10,022 nt of DNA from Bdellovibrionales bacterium (GCA_021730855.1 JAKFYM010000357.1:1-10022); one strand, 5' to 3'; numbered from the stretch's first letter, positions 1 to 6,027 are shown. Numbers and translations: made by a program. Notes: generated by a model from the sequence alone, not told the origin.

Positions 1-1
1 A

Positions 2-85
2 GGCGTGCGTCTCGCCGCGGAAGAAGAGAAGGAAAAAGAGAAGGAGAAAGAAAAGAGGCCGTTTCAACTGAGCCTGCCGCTCTAA
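2..85 (+). CDS. C-terminal fragment of a plus-strand gene, possibly DNA polymerase IV-like
   Basis: An open frame runs in from the left edge and stops at TAA 83-85. It encodes about 27 residues beginning GVRLAAEEE, then a Glu/Lys run, then KRPFQLSLPL. The ending resembles the tail of Y-family (DinB-type) translesion polymerases, where a GVR segment is followed by a flexible linker and a QLSL-type beta-clamp-binding motif. QLSLPL would fit that clamp-binding role. The Glu/Lys linker is encoded by a 40-nt all-purine stretch (19-58). Only the last residues are visible, so the polymerase assignment is inference; any protein with a charged linker and a clamp-binding tail could look like this. The downstream neighbour at 155-700 is convergent. 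I see no clear terminator in the 69-base gap between them. Confidence 0.4.
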   Translation, partial: GVRLAAEEEKEKEKEKEKRPFQLSLPL

Positions 86-154
86 CGCTGCAGAGGCTGT
101 AGATGGCTCTTCGCTGCGCTGCTTCGTGGTGCGCGTGGGTGATTGCTCTTGCGT

Positions 155-700
155 CTATCGCGGGCAATTCCCCACCACGCAGTCCTCAAGCTTCCCTTCC
201 GAATCACTACCGTCAAGCCTCACCCACTCCACACCCGAAGGAAGTCCTAAGAATGTTTTCACCTTAATATCGATATTTTCCAAAGTGAACGCACGCCCTT
301 CATAGGAAATTTCCGCTCTAGCTTTGCAGCGATTCCCCACTTTCTCGAGCCGTACAAGGATCTCCGCGGGGCGCCTAGTGGCATTCTGGATCTCGTCAAA
401 GGCCTTAAATTCCAAAGCCACCGCCGTGGGGCTTAGCCTCGAGCGATCAATACGCGGCCCAAAATAGTCTTGGCTGTCAGAGGAAAAATCTGGCAATCGC
501 TCGCCACTGGCATTGTCGCGGTAATAGACATCAAAAGGCGTAGAAGTTTTTATTTCGCAAGTAGCGGCACTATAAATAAGATCGTAGTGAAGTTTTTTAA
601 AATTCTTAAAGTTTACTCTCTGGATCGTGAGCACCGTTTCGGCCCAAGCAGGCGCCGTGCAGAAAATACTAAAAATACTAAGTAGAATAAATAGTTTCAA
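155..700 (-). CDS. Small secreted protein of unknown function
   Basis: This encodes 181 residues. The first 20 form a typical Sec signal peptide: MK, a hydrophobic core (LFILLSIFSIF) and a probable signal peptidase I site after AWA, giving a mature protein starting ETVLT. The start codon is TTG at 700, supported by a strong ribosome binding site (GGAGGGGGG) six bases upstream and by the position of the signal peptide. The mature part is mostly beta-prone and has four cysteines (ATCEI, NRCKA, EDCVV, GNCPR), which could form two disulfides in the periplasm. There is no lipobox at the cleavage site. I do not recognise the family. The gene follows the HxlR gene in the same direction after a 125-base gap, so co-transcription is possible but not shown. 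A homologue-based domain assignment is not possible from sight. Confidence 0.75.
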   Translation of the reverse strand: MKLFILLSIFSIFCTAPAWAETVLTIQRVNFKNFKKLHYDLIYSAATCEIKTSTPFDVYYRDNASGERLPDFSSDSQDYFGPRIDRSRLSPTAVALEFKAFDEIQNATRRPAEILVRLEKVGNRCKARAEISYEGRAFTLENIDIKVKTFLGLPSGVEWVRLDGSDSEGKLEDCVVGNCPR

Positions 701-706
701 GAATCA

Positions 707-715
707 CCCCCCTCC
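707..715 (-). promoter_or_regulatory. Ribosome binding site deciding a TTG start
   Basis: On the minus strand this reads GGAGGGGGG, followed by six bases and then TTG at 700. The strong match and spacing justify the rare TTG start of the secreted-protein gene at 155-700. Confidence 0.7.
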
Positions 716-825
716 AAGGGATACCATTTCTCCCGCCGCCTTAAAAAGGATTTTTTCACCTCCACTGTGCGGCTATTTTCCTTAGCTAGGGCGCTGGCAG
801 AGAAAGTTTGTGGTCAAATCCACTT

Positions 826-1185
826 CTAATCTTTCTGAAACACGGCCATGCCAAAATCCCCGAGCACATAGTCTTTCTGGTGCGCAATCCCCCAACGAAT
901 GAGGGCATATAGTGCGGGCTTTAGCGAATCGCCCTTTTCGGTGAGCTTGTATTGAACTGCCAGATGGGGCGCGGGCCGTAATTCTTCTCGCTCAATGATT
1001 CCGCTGGATTCAAGATCTTTCAGCTGGGCCGTGAGGGTGGCCTGCGAAATCCCCGGACTCAAACGCCTTAGCTCCCCAAATCGCCGCGGCCCTTTCCGCA
1101 GGTTATAGAGGAGGATGGCCCGCCATTTTCCTCCGATCAAATGCAGCGTCAGCTCCGCCGGACAATTAAACTTTCTTTTTTTCAT
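826..1185 (-). CDS. HxlR-family winged-helix transcriptional regulator
   Basis: This encodes 119 residues, the usual HxlR length (about 100-130). It is a small DNA-binding protein of the MarR-like winged-helix fold that normally acts as a dimer. Diagnostic motifs are CPAELTLHLIGGKWRAILL near the N-terminus (residues 8-26), RRFGELRR, then the recognition-helix region GISQATLTAQLKDLESSGII and the wing (REELRPAPHLAVQYKLTEKG). Cys8 is the only cysteine and sits where quinone- or aldehyde-sensing relatives such as YodB and HypR carry their redox cysteine, so thiol-based sensing is a reasonable inference. The ATG at 1185 has GGAGG seven bases upstream. The gene is divergent from the acetyltransferase at 1277 and the shared spacer holds two perfect ATACTAGTAT palindromes, so autoregulation and control of the neighbour are likely. 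The actual inducer is unknown. Confidence 0.93.
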   Translation of the reverse strand: MKKRKFNCPAELTLHLIGGKWRAILLYNLRKGPRRFGELRRLSPGISQATLTAQLKDLESSGIIEREELRPAPHLAVQYKLTEKGDSLKPALYALIRWGIAHQKDYVLGDFGMAVFQKD

Positions 1186-1195
1186 GGCCAGTCCT

Positions 1196-1227
1196 CCATA
1201 CTAGTATCCATTTTCATACTAGTATGG
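1196..1227. promoter_or_regulatory. Duplicated palindromic operator between divergent genes
   Basis: The perfect palindrome ATACTAGTAT occurs twice, at 1198-1207 and 1216-1225, with centres 18 bp apart. The flanks extend this into one larger inverted repeat: CCATACTAGTAT at 1196-1207 against ATACTAGTATGG at 1216-1227. It begins 11 bp before the HxlR start codon and ends 49 bp before the acetyltransferase start. HxlR-family dimers commonly bind such short dyads in their own promoter regions, so this is probably the binding site of the adjacent regulator. On the minus strand a weak pair, TTGCAA (1242-1247) and TACTAG (1219-1224), would place the operator over the regulator's own promoter. That promoter call is tentative. 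Confidence 0.8.
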
Positions 1228-1276
1228 AAATGGATCGTACTTTGCAAAAAATGCGAAGAGAGGTAGACCAGAAATC

Positions 1277-1759
1277 ATGAGGAAAGTCATCTCCTACGAA
1301 GAAAGATTTCGAAGCGCGTTTCGCGCGCTCAACCTGCAATGGATCGAGCACTATTTCCAGGTGGAAAAAAAAGACCTCGAGCAGCTCGATCACCCTGAGG
1401 AATGCCTGGCTGGCGGCGGTGAGATCTTTTTTATCATTGTGAATGAAAAGGCGATCGGAACCTGTGCGATGTACAAGACCAGCGCTACGCAGTTCGAGCT
1501 AGCCAAGATGGCCGTGGACCCAAATTTTCAAGGCCAGGGATTTGGCGACCTACTGATGGAACATACCGAAGCCTGGGCACGGGCCAGGGGCGCTAAGGAA
1601 ATCCTGATCCTCTCGAACACCCTACTTGGCCCGGCGATCCGCCTCTACCGCAAGCACGGATTTGAAATCACGCACCTTGGCCCTCATCCCGACTACCAAC
1701 GCTGCAATATAGAATTGCGCAAAGACTTAGCGGAGGCTCCTTTATTTACGCGAGAATAA
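1277..1759 (+). CDS. GNAT-family N-acetyltransferase
   Basis: This encodes 160 residues. GNAT enzymes transfer an acetyl group from acetyl-CoA to an amine. The core motif A is clear: LAKMAVDPNFQGQGFGDLLM, with the Q-G-Q-G-F-G pyrophosphate-binding loop around residues 87-92. It is followed by a helix (EHTEAWARARGAKEILI) and the motif B region with LYRKHGFEI. The N-terminal part (LNLQWIEHYFQVEKKDLEQLDHPEE) matches a GNAT subgroup that also occurs fused to MarR-type regulators. Here the regulator is instead a separate divergent HxlR gene. The ATG at 1277 has an AGAGAGG 13 bases upstream, rather far, so translation may be modest. The last 18 bases overlap the convergent gene at 1742-2197. The substrate is unknown; a small metabolite, peptide or protein amine would all fit. 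Confidence 0.92.
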   Translation: MRKVISYEERFRSAFRALNLQWIEHYFQVEKKDLEQLDHPEECLAGGGEIFFIIVNEKAIGTCAMYKTSATQFELAKMAVDPNFQGQGFGDLLMEHTEAWARARGAKEILILSNTLLGPAIRLYRKHGFEITHLGPHPDYQRCNIELRKDLAEAPLFTRE

Positions 1760-2197
1760 ATTCCAACTGTGCTGCAAAATATTTTTTTTGGCATCAATAA
1801 ATTCATAGTCCACTCGCAGCTGGCCTCCGGGCTCGAGTGTATAGGTCTCGCGGCTACCATATATTCCAAATGCCATTTCAAACTGCACCTTGCGCTCCTC
1901 TAGGACGAGCAGGCGGCCATCTATTGGCTGCCGGCACTGAGTGTCCGCGCAAAGGCGAGTATCCACAAAATAGATAGGTGGCGTGACGCCTTCAAATCCG
2001 GTGCTGGAACGGCTCGATCCCCCTTGGAACCAAATGCCTCCTTCCGATCCAAACTCTAGCCTTAGTTCAGACCCATCTGCGCCCTGGTAGGCCCAATGCC
2101 CTTCGGCCGTTCGGAAAAAATCGCTCTCCGCCTCCACTCCAGCCAAAGCCGGAAGCTGTGTGTTTAGGGCCAATGCCAACAGCAAAAATATTTTCAT
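1742..2197 (-). CDS. Small secreted protein of unknown function
   Basis: This encodes 151 residues with a clear Sec signal peptide (MKIFLLLALALNTQLPALA, probable cleavage after ALA before GVEAE). The ATG at 2197 has GGGAG seven bases upstream. The mature protein is rich in Gly, aromatic and acidic residues (HWAYQGADGSELRLEFG, GIWFQGGSS), suggesting a small beta-sheet protein of lipocalin or beta-barrel-like topology, though I recognise no family. Two cysteines close together (RLCADTQCRQP) could form a disulfide in the periplasm. The 3' end overlaps the acetyltransferase stop by 18 bases in tail-to-tail orientation. The gene is divergent from pckG, with a 226-base spacer to the pckG start chosen here. 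A possible minus-strand promoter (TTAGTC, 17 bp, TAAAGT) lies just upstream but is weak. Confidence 0.75.
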   Translation of the reverse strand: MKIFLLLALALNTQLPALAGVEAESDFFRTAEGHWAYQGADGSELRLEFGSEGGIWFQGGSSRSSTGFEGVTPPIYFVDTRLCADTQCRQPIDGRLLVLEERKVQFEMAFGIYGSRETYTLEPGGQLRVDYEFIDAKKNILQHSWNLFSRK

Positions 2198-2379
2198 TTT
2201 TCTACTCCCTACTTTATGTGATTTTCCGTGGAAGACTAAGGGGCAGACAATCCCCCGTCAATACCAGCCGCGTCCCTTTCCAGCTCCAAGAGGTTGAATT
2301 TGCAGCAGTTGGGGGTTTGCGCCCTGAAGCGGCATTTCCGGCTTCTCCGCTAGCCAGGTGACTTTCCCGCCAAGCCTTG

Positions 2380-2396
2380 ATATGACCGCGTCATAT
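2380..2396. promoter_or_regulatory. Perfect dyad upstream of pckG, overlapping a TATAAA element
   Basis: ATATGAC (2380-2386) and GTCATAT (2390-2396) are exact inverted repeats around a CGC centre. The right arm overlaps TATAAA at 2394-2399, a good match to a -10 box, although no good -35 hexamer sits at the usual distance upstream. The dyad ends 27 bp before the pckG start chosen at 2424. The layout is that of an operator for a dimeric regulator or activator controlling pckG. I cannot name the regulator. If translation began at the GTG at 2358 the dyad would lie inside coding sequence, but the initiation signals favour 2424. Confidence 0.45.
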
Positions 2397-2414
2397 AAAA
2401 ATCCATTTGCCTAT

Positions 2415-2418
2415 GAGG
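2415..2418 (+). promoter_or_regulatory. Ribosome binding site deciding the pckG start
   Basis: GAGG five bases before the ATG at 2424. The alternative starts, GTG 2358 and ATG 2382, have no comparable site in front of them. Confidence 0.6.
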
Positions 2419-2423
2419 TTGCC

Positions 2424-4223
2424 ATGGCTTCGATTTCCGTCCAAAACACGATGACCGTCACGAACGAGAAGCTCCTACGCTGGGTGAGCGAAATCGCCGA
2501 TCTCACGCAACCCGACTCCATCCACTGGTGCGATGGGTCCGAGGCCGAAAACCAAGCCCTCTGCGACCTAATGGTGGAAAAAGGCATCTTCCAGAAGCTG
2601 GAAAAACGCCCACGCTCCTACCTTGCTTGGTCCGACCCTCAGGACGTGGCACGAGTCGAGGACCGCACCTTTATTTGCTCCGAAAAACAAGAGGACGCAG
2701 GCCCAACCAATAATTGGATGGCCCCCGCGGCCATGCGCGAAAAACTACTCCCGCTCTTCCGCGGCTGCATGCGTGGCCGCACCCTTTATGTGATCCCCTT
2801 CTGCATGGGCCCGATTGGCTCTCCGCTCTCGCAATTTGGCGTGGAGATCACGGATTCCCCCTATGTCGTCGTGAACATGCGCATCATGACCCGCATGGGA
2901 GCCCCGGCCCTGGCCGCCCTTGGCAATGGCGAGTTTGTGCAAGCCGTGCATTCCGTGGGCATGCCGCTCGCTCCGGGCCAGGCCGATGCCAAATGGCCCT
3001 GCAATGCCGAACATAAATACATCGTGCACTATCCCGAGGACCGTTCCATTTGGTCCTTCGGATCGGGTTACGGGGGCAATGCCCTCTTAGGGAAAAAATG
3101 TTTTGCCCTTCGCATTGCCTCGAAAATGGGACGCGACGAAGGCTGGCTGGCGGAGCATATGTTGATCCTTGGCGTGGAAAACTCCGGCCGGAAAAAATAC
3201 GTGGCCGCGGCCTTTCCCAGCGCCTGTGGAAAAACGAATTTCGCGATGCTTGTGCCACCCGAAGGCATGAAGGACTGGAAAGTGACCACCATCGGCGACG
3301 ACATTGCCTGGATCAAGGCCGATGCCAATGGTGTGCTCCGGGCAATCAATCCCGAAGCGGGCTATTTCGGCGTGGCCCCCGGCACCTCGATGAAAACCAA
3401 TCCCAATGCGATGCTCACGATCGCCACCGACACCATCTTCACTAATGTGGCGCTCACTCCGGATGGCGATGTCTGGTGGGAGGGAATGACAGACACACCC
3501 CCGGCCGCCCTCACCGATTGGCGCGGCCAACCCTGGACTCCCGAAAGTGGACGTCCCGCAGCTCACCCCAATGCTCGTTTCACGGCCCCCGCCTCGCGCT
3601 GCCCGTCGATTGATCCTGAGTGGGAGAATCCTGCAGGTGTTCCTATCTCTGCCTTTGTTTTCGGCGGCCGCCGGGCCGACACTGTGCCATTGGTGTTCCA
3701 GGCCGACAGCTGGGAGAGCGGCGTGTACTTTGCCGCCACCATCGGCTCCGAAACCACCGCTGCCGCCACCGGCGCGGTGGGAGTGGTTCGTCGCGATCCC
3801 ATGGCGATGCTTCCCTTCTGTGGATACAACGTGGGCGAATACTTCACCCATTGGCTAGAGATGGCCAAACGCACGGACAAACTTCCAGGGATCTTCGTGG
3901 TCAATTGGTTCCGTAAAGATGAAGCCGGAAAATTCATCTGGCCGGGATATGGGCAAAATATGCGCGTGCTGAAATGGATTTTTGAGCGGACGGATGGCGA
4001 CAAAAAAGGCGAAAAAAATGCCTTAGGTTTTTCCCCTCGGTATGAGGATCTTGACTGGGCAGGGATGCAATTTTCTCCGGAGCAATTCACGAAATCCATG
4101 CAGCTCTGCACGCTAAAATGGGAAAAAGAGCTTACCTCCCATGAAGATTTTTTCCAGCAACTCGGCAGCCACCTGCCCGCTGCCTTCCATAGGCTGCGCC
4201 TAGAAGCTCTGGCGCGCATTTAA
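2424..4223 (+). CDS. pckG: Phosphoenolpyruvate carboxykinase (GTP)
   Basis: The enzyme catalyses oxaloacetate + GTP to phosphoenolpyruvate + GDP + CO2, the committing step of gluconeogenesis from TCA intermediates, in the cytoplasm. It is 599 residues from the ATG at 2424, close to the usual length of GTP-type enzymes, and collinear throughout. Visible signatures are EDRTFICS and DAGPTNNWM, then GCMRGRTLYVIPFCMGP. They are followed by the substrate loop YGGN (216-219), the nucleotide-binding loop FPSACGKTN (264-272) with the reactive Cys268 and Lys270, and the metal-binding TIGDDIAW (Asp292/293). Further on are NPEAGYFGVAPGT and the guanine-binding region with NWFRKD and FIWPGYGQN. The last has Tyr where animal enzymes have Phe. 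The frame opens upstream at GTG 2358, but the GAGG before 2424 and the family N-terminus favour the shorter form. It appears monocistronic; the upstream dyad suggests transcriptional control by carbon supply, which is inference. Confidence 0.98.
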   Translation: MASISVQNTMTVTNEKLLRWVSEIADLTQPDSIHWCDGSEAENQALCDLMVEKGIFQKLEKRPRSYLAWSDPQDVARVEDRTFICSEKQEDAGPTNNWMAPAAMREKLLPLFRGCMRGRTLYVIPFCMGPIGSPLSQFGVEITDSPYVVVNMRIMTRMGAPALAALGNGEFVQAVHSVGMPLAPGQADAKWPCNAEHKYIVHYPEDRSIWSFGSGYGGNALLGKKCFALRIASKMGRDEGWLAEHMLILGVENSGRKKYVAAAFPSACGKTNFAMLVPPEGMKDWKVTTIGDDIAWIKADANGVLRAINPEAGYFGVAPGTSMKTNPNAMLTIATDTIFTNVALTPDGDVWWEGMTDTPPAALTDWRGQPWTPESGRPAAHPNARFTAPASRCPSIDPEWENPAGVPISAFVFGGRRADTVPLVFQADSWESGVYFAATIGSETTAAATGAVGVVRRDPMAMLPFCGYNVGEYFTHWLEMAKRTDKLPGIFVVNWFRKDEAGKFIWPGYGQNMRVLKWIFERTDGDKKGEKNALGFSPRYEDLDWAGMQFSPEQFTKSMQLCTLKWEKELTSHEDFFQQLGSHLPAAFHRLRLEALARI

Positions 4224-4258
4224 AAAAACGTCTCACTCCGATCTTTGCGAGTGAGACG
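4222..4258 (-). terminator. Intrinsic terminator on the minus strand, abutting the pckG stop
   Basis: CGTCTCACTC (4229-4238) and GAGTGAGACG (4249-4258) form a perfect 10-bp stem with a 10-nt loop. Read on the minus strand the hairpin is followed directly by seven T (4222-4228), a textbook Rho-independent terminator. Read on the plus strand it is preceded by the A-run and not followed by T, so it is a poor terminator for pckG. No convincing minus-strand gene lies to its right before the plus-strand gene at 4497. It therefore ends either an unannotated small RNA or stray antisense transcription. Confidence 0.75.
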
Positions 4259-4496
4259 AATCTCGCCTTCGCAGGCGCACTCAGGTGTGGCGCGCCTGCG
4301 ATATTTCCATCTTCCTCTTGCCATATGACGCAATCCCTTAGTCAGAGAACTTACAAGGCAAGTAAGGATTTGTGATCGCGATTGCCTTGACGGAAATCGG
4401 AGTGGCAGCGAAGGTTGGCCCAACCAGGATGGGTATATTTCCAATCTGGATGGGGAAATGTAAATCGCTATTATTTACTAAAGAGGGGAAACAAGA
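4259..4496. other. Structured intergenic region with several perfect inverted repeats
   Basis: No convincing gene is present. Perfect stems visible by eye are TCGCAGGCGC (4269-4278) with GCGCCTGCGA (4292-4301), CAAGGCAA (4354-4361) with TTGCCTTG (4382-4389), and GGTTG (4413-4417) with CAACC (4421-4425). ATTTCC (4437-4442) can pair either with GGAAAT at 4392-4397 or with GGAAAT at 4454-4459. TATTAT (4469-4474) could be the -10 of the gene at 4497, with a weak CTGGAT (4446-4451) 17 bp upstream. If so, most of this region lies outside that gene's leader. A minus-strand frame (4220-4444) exists but would have to cross the terminator. The region could hold a minus-strand small RNA or a plus-strand 3' or 5' untranslated element; I recognise no known RNA family. 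Confidence 0.5.
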
Positions 4497-4991
4497 ATGA
4501 AAAAACTACTACTAGGCACTTTTGCGCTTAGCTGCATGGTATTGACTGCAAACCACACAACTGCTTACGCTTCGGGGGAAGAGGATGCAGGAATCGAAGT
4601 AAATGAGTTTGAGGCCGATGCTTTGCCCCAAACCGTTTGGGAAGAGCTGCGCTCGGTGGAAAAGGAAGATTTTGCCGACGAAGGCCTCCAAGGGCTAACC
4701 CAGGGCAATCGCTCCTACCAATCGGGAAACTCCAGGCACGGTGGGAGAGGCAATAATTGGGATCGGCCTCGATATAATCATCCTCGTTACAATCCGCCCC
4801 GTCATCGCCAGCCTCGTTATAATCCGCCTCGTTGGCGCCAAGCAAAAGTATGTTTTGCGCGCAACGCGAGAGGAACAGTTTTCCGCGCTTCGGGTTACAG
4901 CACCTCTAGCTCAGTGCAAAGAGCAGCCGTGAGCCGTTGTCGCGCGAATAGCCACAACGCTCGCACCTGCCGCCCTGCTGGCTGTCGCTAA
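4497..4991 (+). CDS. Secreted repeat protein with PRYNP repeats and Cys-rich C-terminal domain
   Basis: This encodes 164 residues. The first 25 or so (MKKLLLGTFALSCMVLTA...AYA) are a Sec signal peptide with probable cleavage after AYA. Next is an acidic segment (EEDAGIEVNEFEAD, residues 29-42 or so), then a Gly/Asn/Arg-rich linker, then five tandem pentapeptides at residues 91-115 (PRYNH, PRYNP, PRHRQ, PRYNP, PRWRQ). The C-terminal 45 or so residues have the pattern CFARNARGTVFRASG...A...CRAN...CRPAGCR, with four cysteines likely paired in the periplasm. I associate this tail with small secreted proteins of predatory or related bacteria, but its function is unknown to me. The strongly basic second half against an acidic first half could allow self-association or binding to envelope polyanions; that is speculation. 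GAGGGG lies eight bases before the ATG. The gene ends in a strong terminator at 5008-5045 and appears monocistronic. Confidence 0.8.
   Translation: MKKLLLGTFALSCMVLTANHTTAYASGEEDAGIEVNEFEADALPQTVWEELRSVEKEDFADEGLQGLTQGNRSYQSGNSRHGGRGNNWDRPRYNHPRYNPPRHRQPRYNPPRWRQAKVCFARNARGTVFRASGYSTSSSVQRAAVSRCRANSHNARTCRPAGCR
4767..4841 (+). repeat. Five tandem 15-bp units encoding PRYNP-like pentapeptides
   Basis: Units begin at 4767, 4782, 4797, 4812 and 4827. Each starts CCTCG or CCCCG, and units two and four are nearly identical (CCTCGTTAYAATCCG). The alternation of RYN and RHR/RWR types (units 2-3 and 4-5) suggests growth by duplication of a 30-bp pair. Confidence 0.85.
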
Positions 4992-5007
4992 GAAAAGAAG
5001 AAACGTT

Positions 5008-5045
5008 AGCGTGAGCGGGTCGAGAATCTGCTCACGCTTTTTTTT
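5008..5045 (+). terminator. Intrinsic terminator of the secreted repeat-protein gene, shared with the convergent gene
   Basis: AGCGTGAGC (5008-5016) and GCTCACGCT (5030-5038) form a perfect 9-bp stem with a 13-nt loop, followed by an eight-T run (5038-5045). It lies 16 bases after the stop at 4991. The right arm contains the stop codon of the minus-strand oxidoreductase gene (5032-5034). Read on the minus strand the hairpin is followed by a looser T/C-rich stretch, so it may terminate both transcripts. Confidence 0.9.
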
Positions 5046-6027
5046 CGGCTACCTGAGCAAGCAGCCCAAACGACTGCAGCCTGTCGGATAAATCGTACAT
5101 TTCGGAACAAATCATCAATTCGTCGGCCCGCGTGGCATCGAGCACCGCCCGCATTTTCTCGGCCGCAGTTTCCATTCCCCCAATAATGGCGTAGCGAAAG
5201 GTCGATTCGATCGCGGCCTTTTCTTCCGCAGTCCAAATGGCATCCATACTTTCCACTGGCGGGGGCGACAAAGTGCGCTGGTTTCTGATGATTCCCAGAA
5301 ACCGCTGGTAGAGAGTGGTGGCCAGAAAATGCGCGCGCTCGTCTGTTTCCGCCACCACGGCCTGCACACAAACCATGGTGTGCGGCTTCGGCCAGTCTTT
5401 GGAAGGCCGAAACTCCCGGTGGTAAATCTCCAGGGCCGCCAGCATCTGCGCGGGAGCAAAGTGACCAGCAAAGGAATAAGGCAAACCCAAAGCCGCGGCG
5501 AGATGTGCGCTATAGAGGCTCGAACCGAGGATCCAAATAGGAATAGCGAGGCCCGCTCCGGGAATGGCCGTAAGTTTTTGCCCGGCCTGCTCGGGCAAAA
5601 AATAACCCTGGAGCTCTTGCACTAGTTCCGCAAAGTCCCCTTCCTGCCCCGCAAAATCGCGCCTGAGAGCCCGCATCGTGAGCCGATCGGAGCCAGGCGC
5701 CCGCCCCAGACCGAGGTCAATTCGTCCCGGATAGAGAGTCTCGAGGGTGCCAAACTGCTCAGCGATCACCAAGGGCGCGTGATTGGGCAGCATGATGCCG
5801 CCGGAGCCCACACGGATGGTGGAAGTGTGTCCCGCCACATGCCCTAAAAGCACCGCGGTGGCAGAACTCGCAATGCCGGTGAGGTTATGATGCTCGGCCA
5901 TCCAGAAGCGCTTATAGCCCAAGCTCTCGGCATGCCGGGCAATAGTCACTGTGGAACGAAAGGCCTGGCTGATGGTGCGGCCTTCTTGGACAGAGGCGAG
6001 GTCGAGGATCGAAAGGGGTGTTTGCAT
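5032..6027 (-). CDS. yhbW: YhbW-like luciferase-family flavin-dependent monooxygenase
   Basis: This encodes 331 residues, a full-length single-domain TIM-barrel enzyme of the bacterial luciferase-like (LLM) family. These cytoplasmic enzymes use reduced flavin and oxygen to oxidise a small substrate. Motifs that match E. coli YhbW closely are SILDLASVQEG near the N-terminus, GYKRFWMAEHHN (about 38-49), GIASSATAVLLGHVA, GSGGIMLPNHAPLVIAEQFG, and LYPGRIDLGLGRAPGSD (about 98-114). WILGSSLYSAHLAAALGLPY and FAGHFAP lie further on. The substrate of YhbW itself is not established, so none is assigned. The ATG at 6027 lacks a good ribosome binding site (only an AGGGG about 14 bases away), so it may be translated by coupling or poorly. 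Two small minus-strand genes lie just upstream (6058-6264, 6275-6487) and probably share a transcript. The stop codon lies inside the convergent terminator. Confidence 0.95.
   Translation of the reverse strand: MQTPLSILDLASVQEGRTISQAFRSTVTIARHAESLGYKRFWMAEHHNLTGIASSATAVLLGHVAGHTSTIRVGSGGIMLPNHAPLVIAEQFGTLETLYPGRIDLGLGRAPGSDRLTMRALRRDFAGQEGDFAELVQELQGYFLPEQAGQKLTAIPGAGLAIPIWILGSSLYSAHLAAALGLPYSFAGHFAPAQMLAALEIYHREFRPSKDWPKPHTMVCVQAVVAETDERAHFLATTLYQRFLGIIRNQRTLSPPPVESMDAIWTAEEKAAIESTFRYAIIGGMETAAEKMRAVLDATRADELMICSEMYDLSDRLQSFGLLAQVAEKKA

Noticed and set aside
470..685. Plus-strand frame opposite the secreted-protein gene
   Set aside because: It is a shadow frame. The minus-strand gene has a signal peptide and a strong ribosome binding site.
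3087..3851. Long minus-strand frame of 254 codons opposite pckG
   Set aside because: It is a shadow of the pckG coding sequence: His/Gly/Arg-rich with no recognisable motif and lying entirely inside a certain gene.
3563..4219. Minus-strand frame of 218 codons opposite the pckG 3' half
   Set aside because: It is another shadow of pckG, Ser/Arg/Pro-biased and without a ribosome binding site or family signature.
4220..4444. Minus-strand frame of 74 codons (and an internal 34-codon form starting at 4324) downstream of pckG
   Set aside because: Its last codons and stop fall inside the T-run of a minus-strand intrinsic terminator, so a normal transcript would barely or not contain the stop. The coding stretch also consists largely of hairpin arms.
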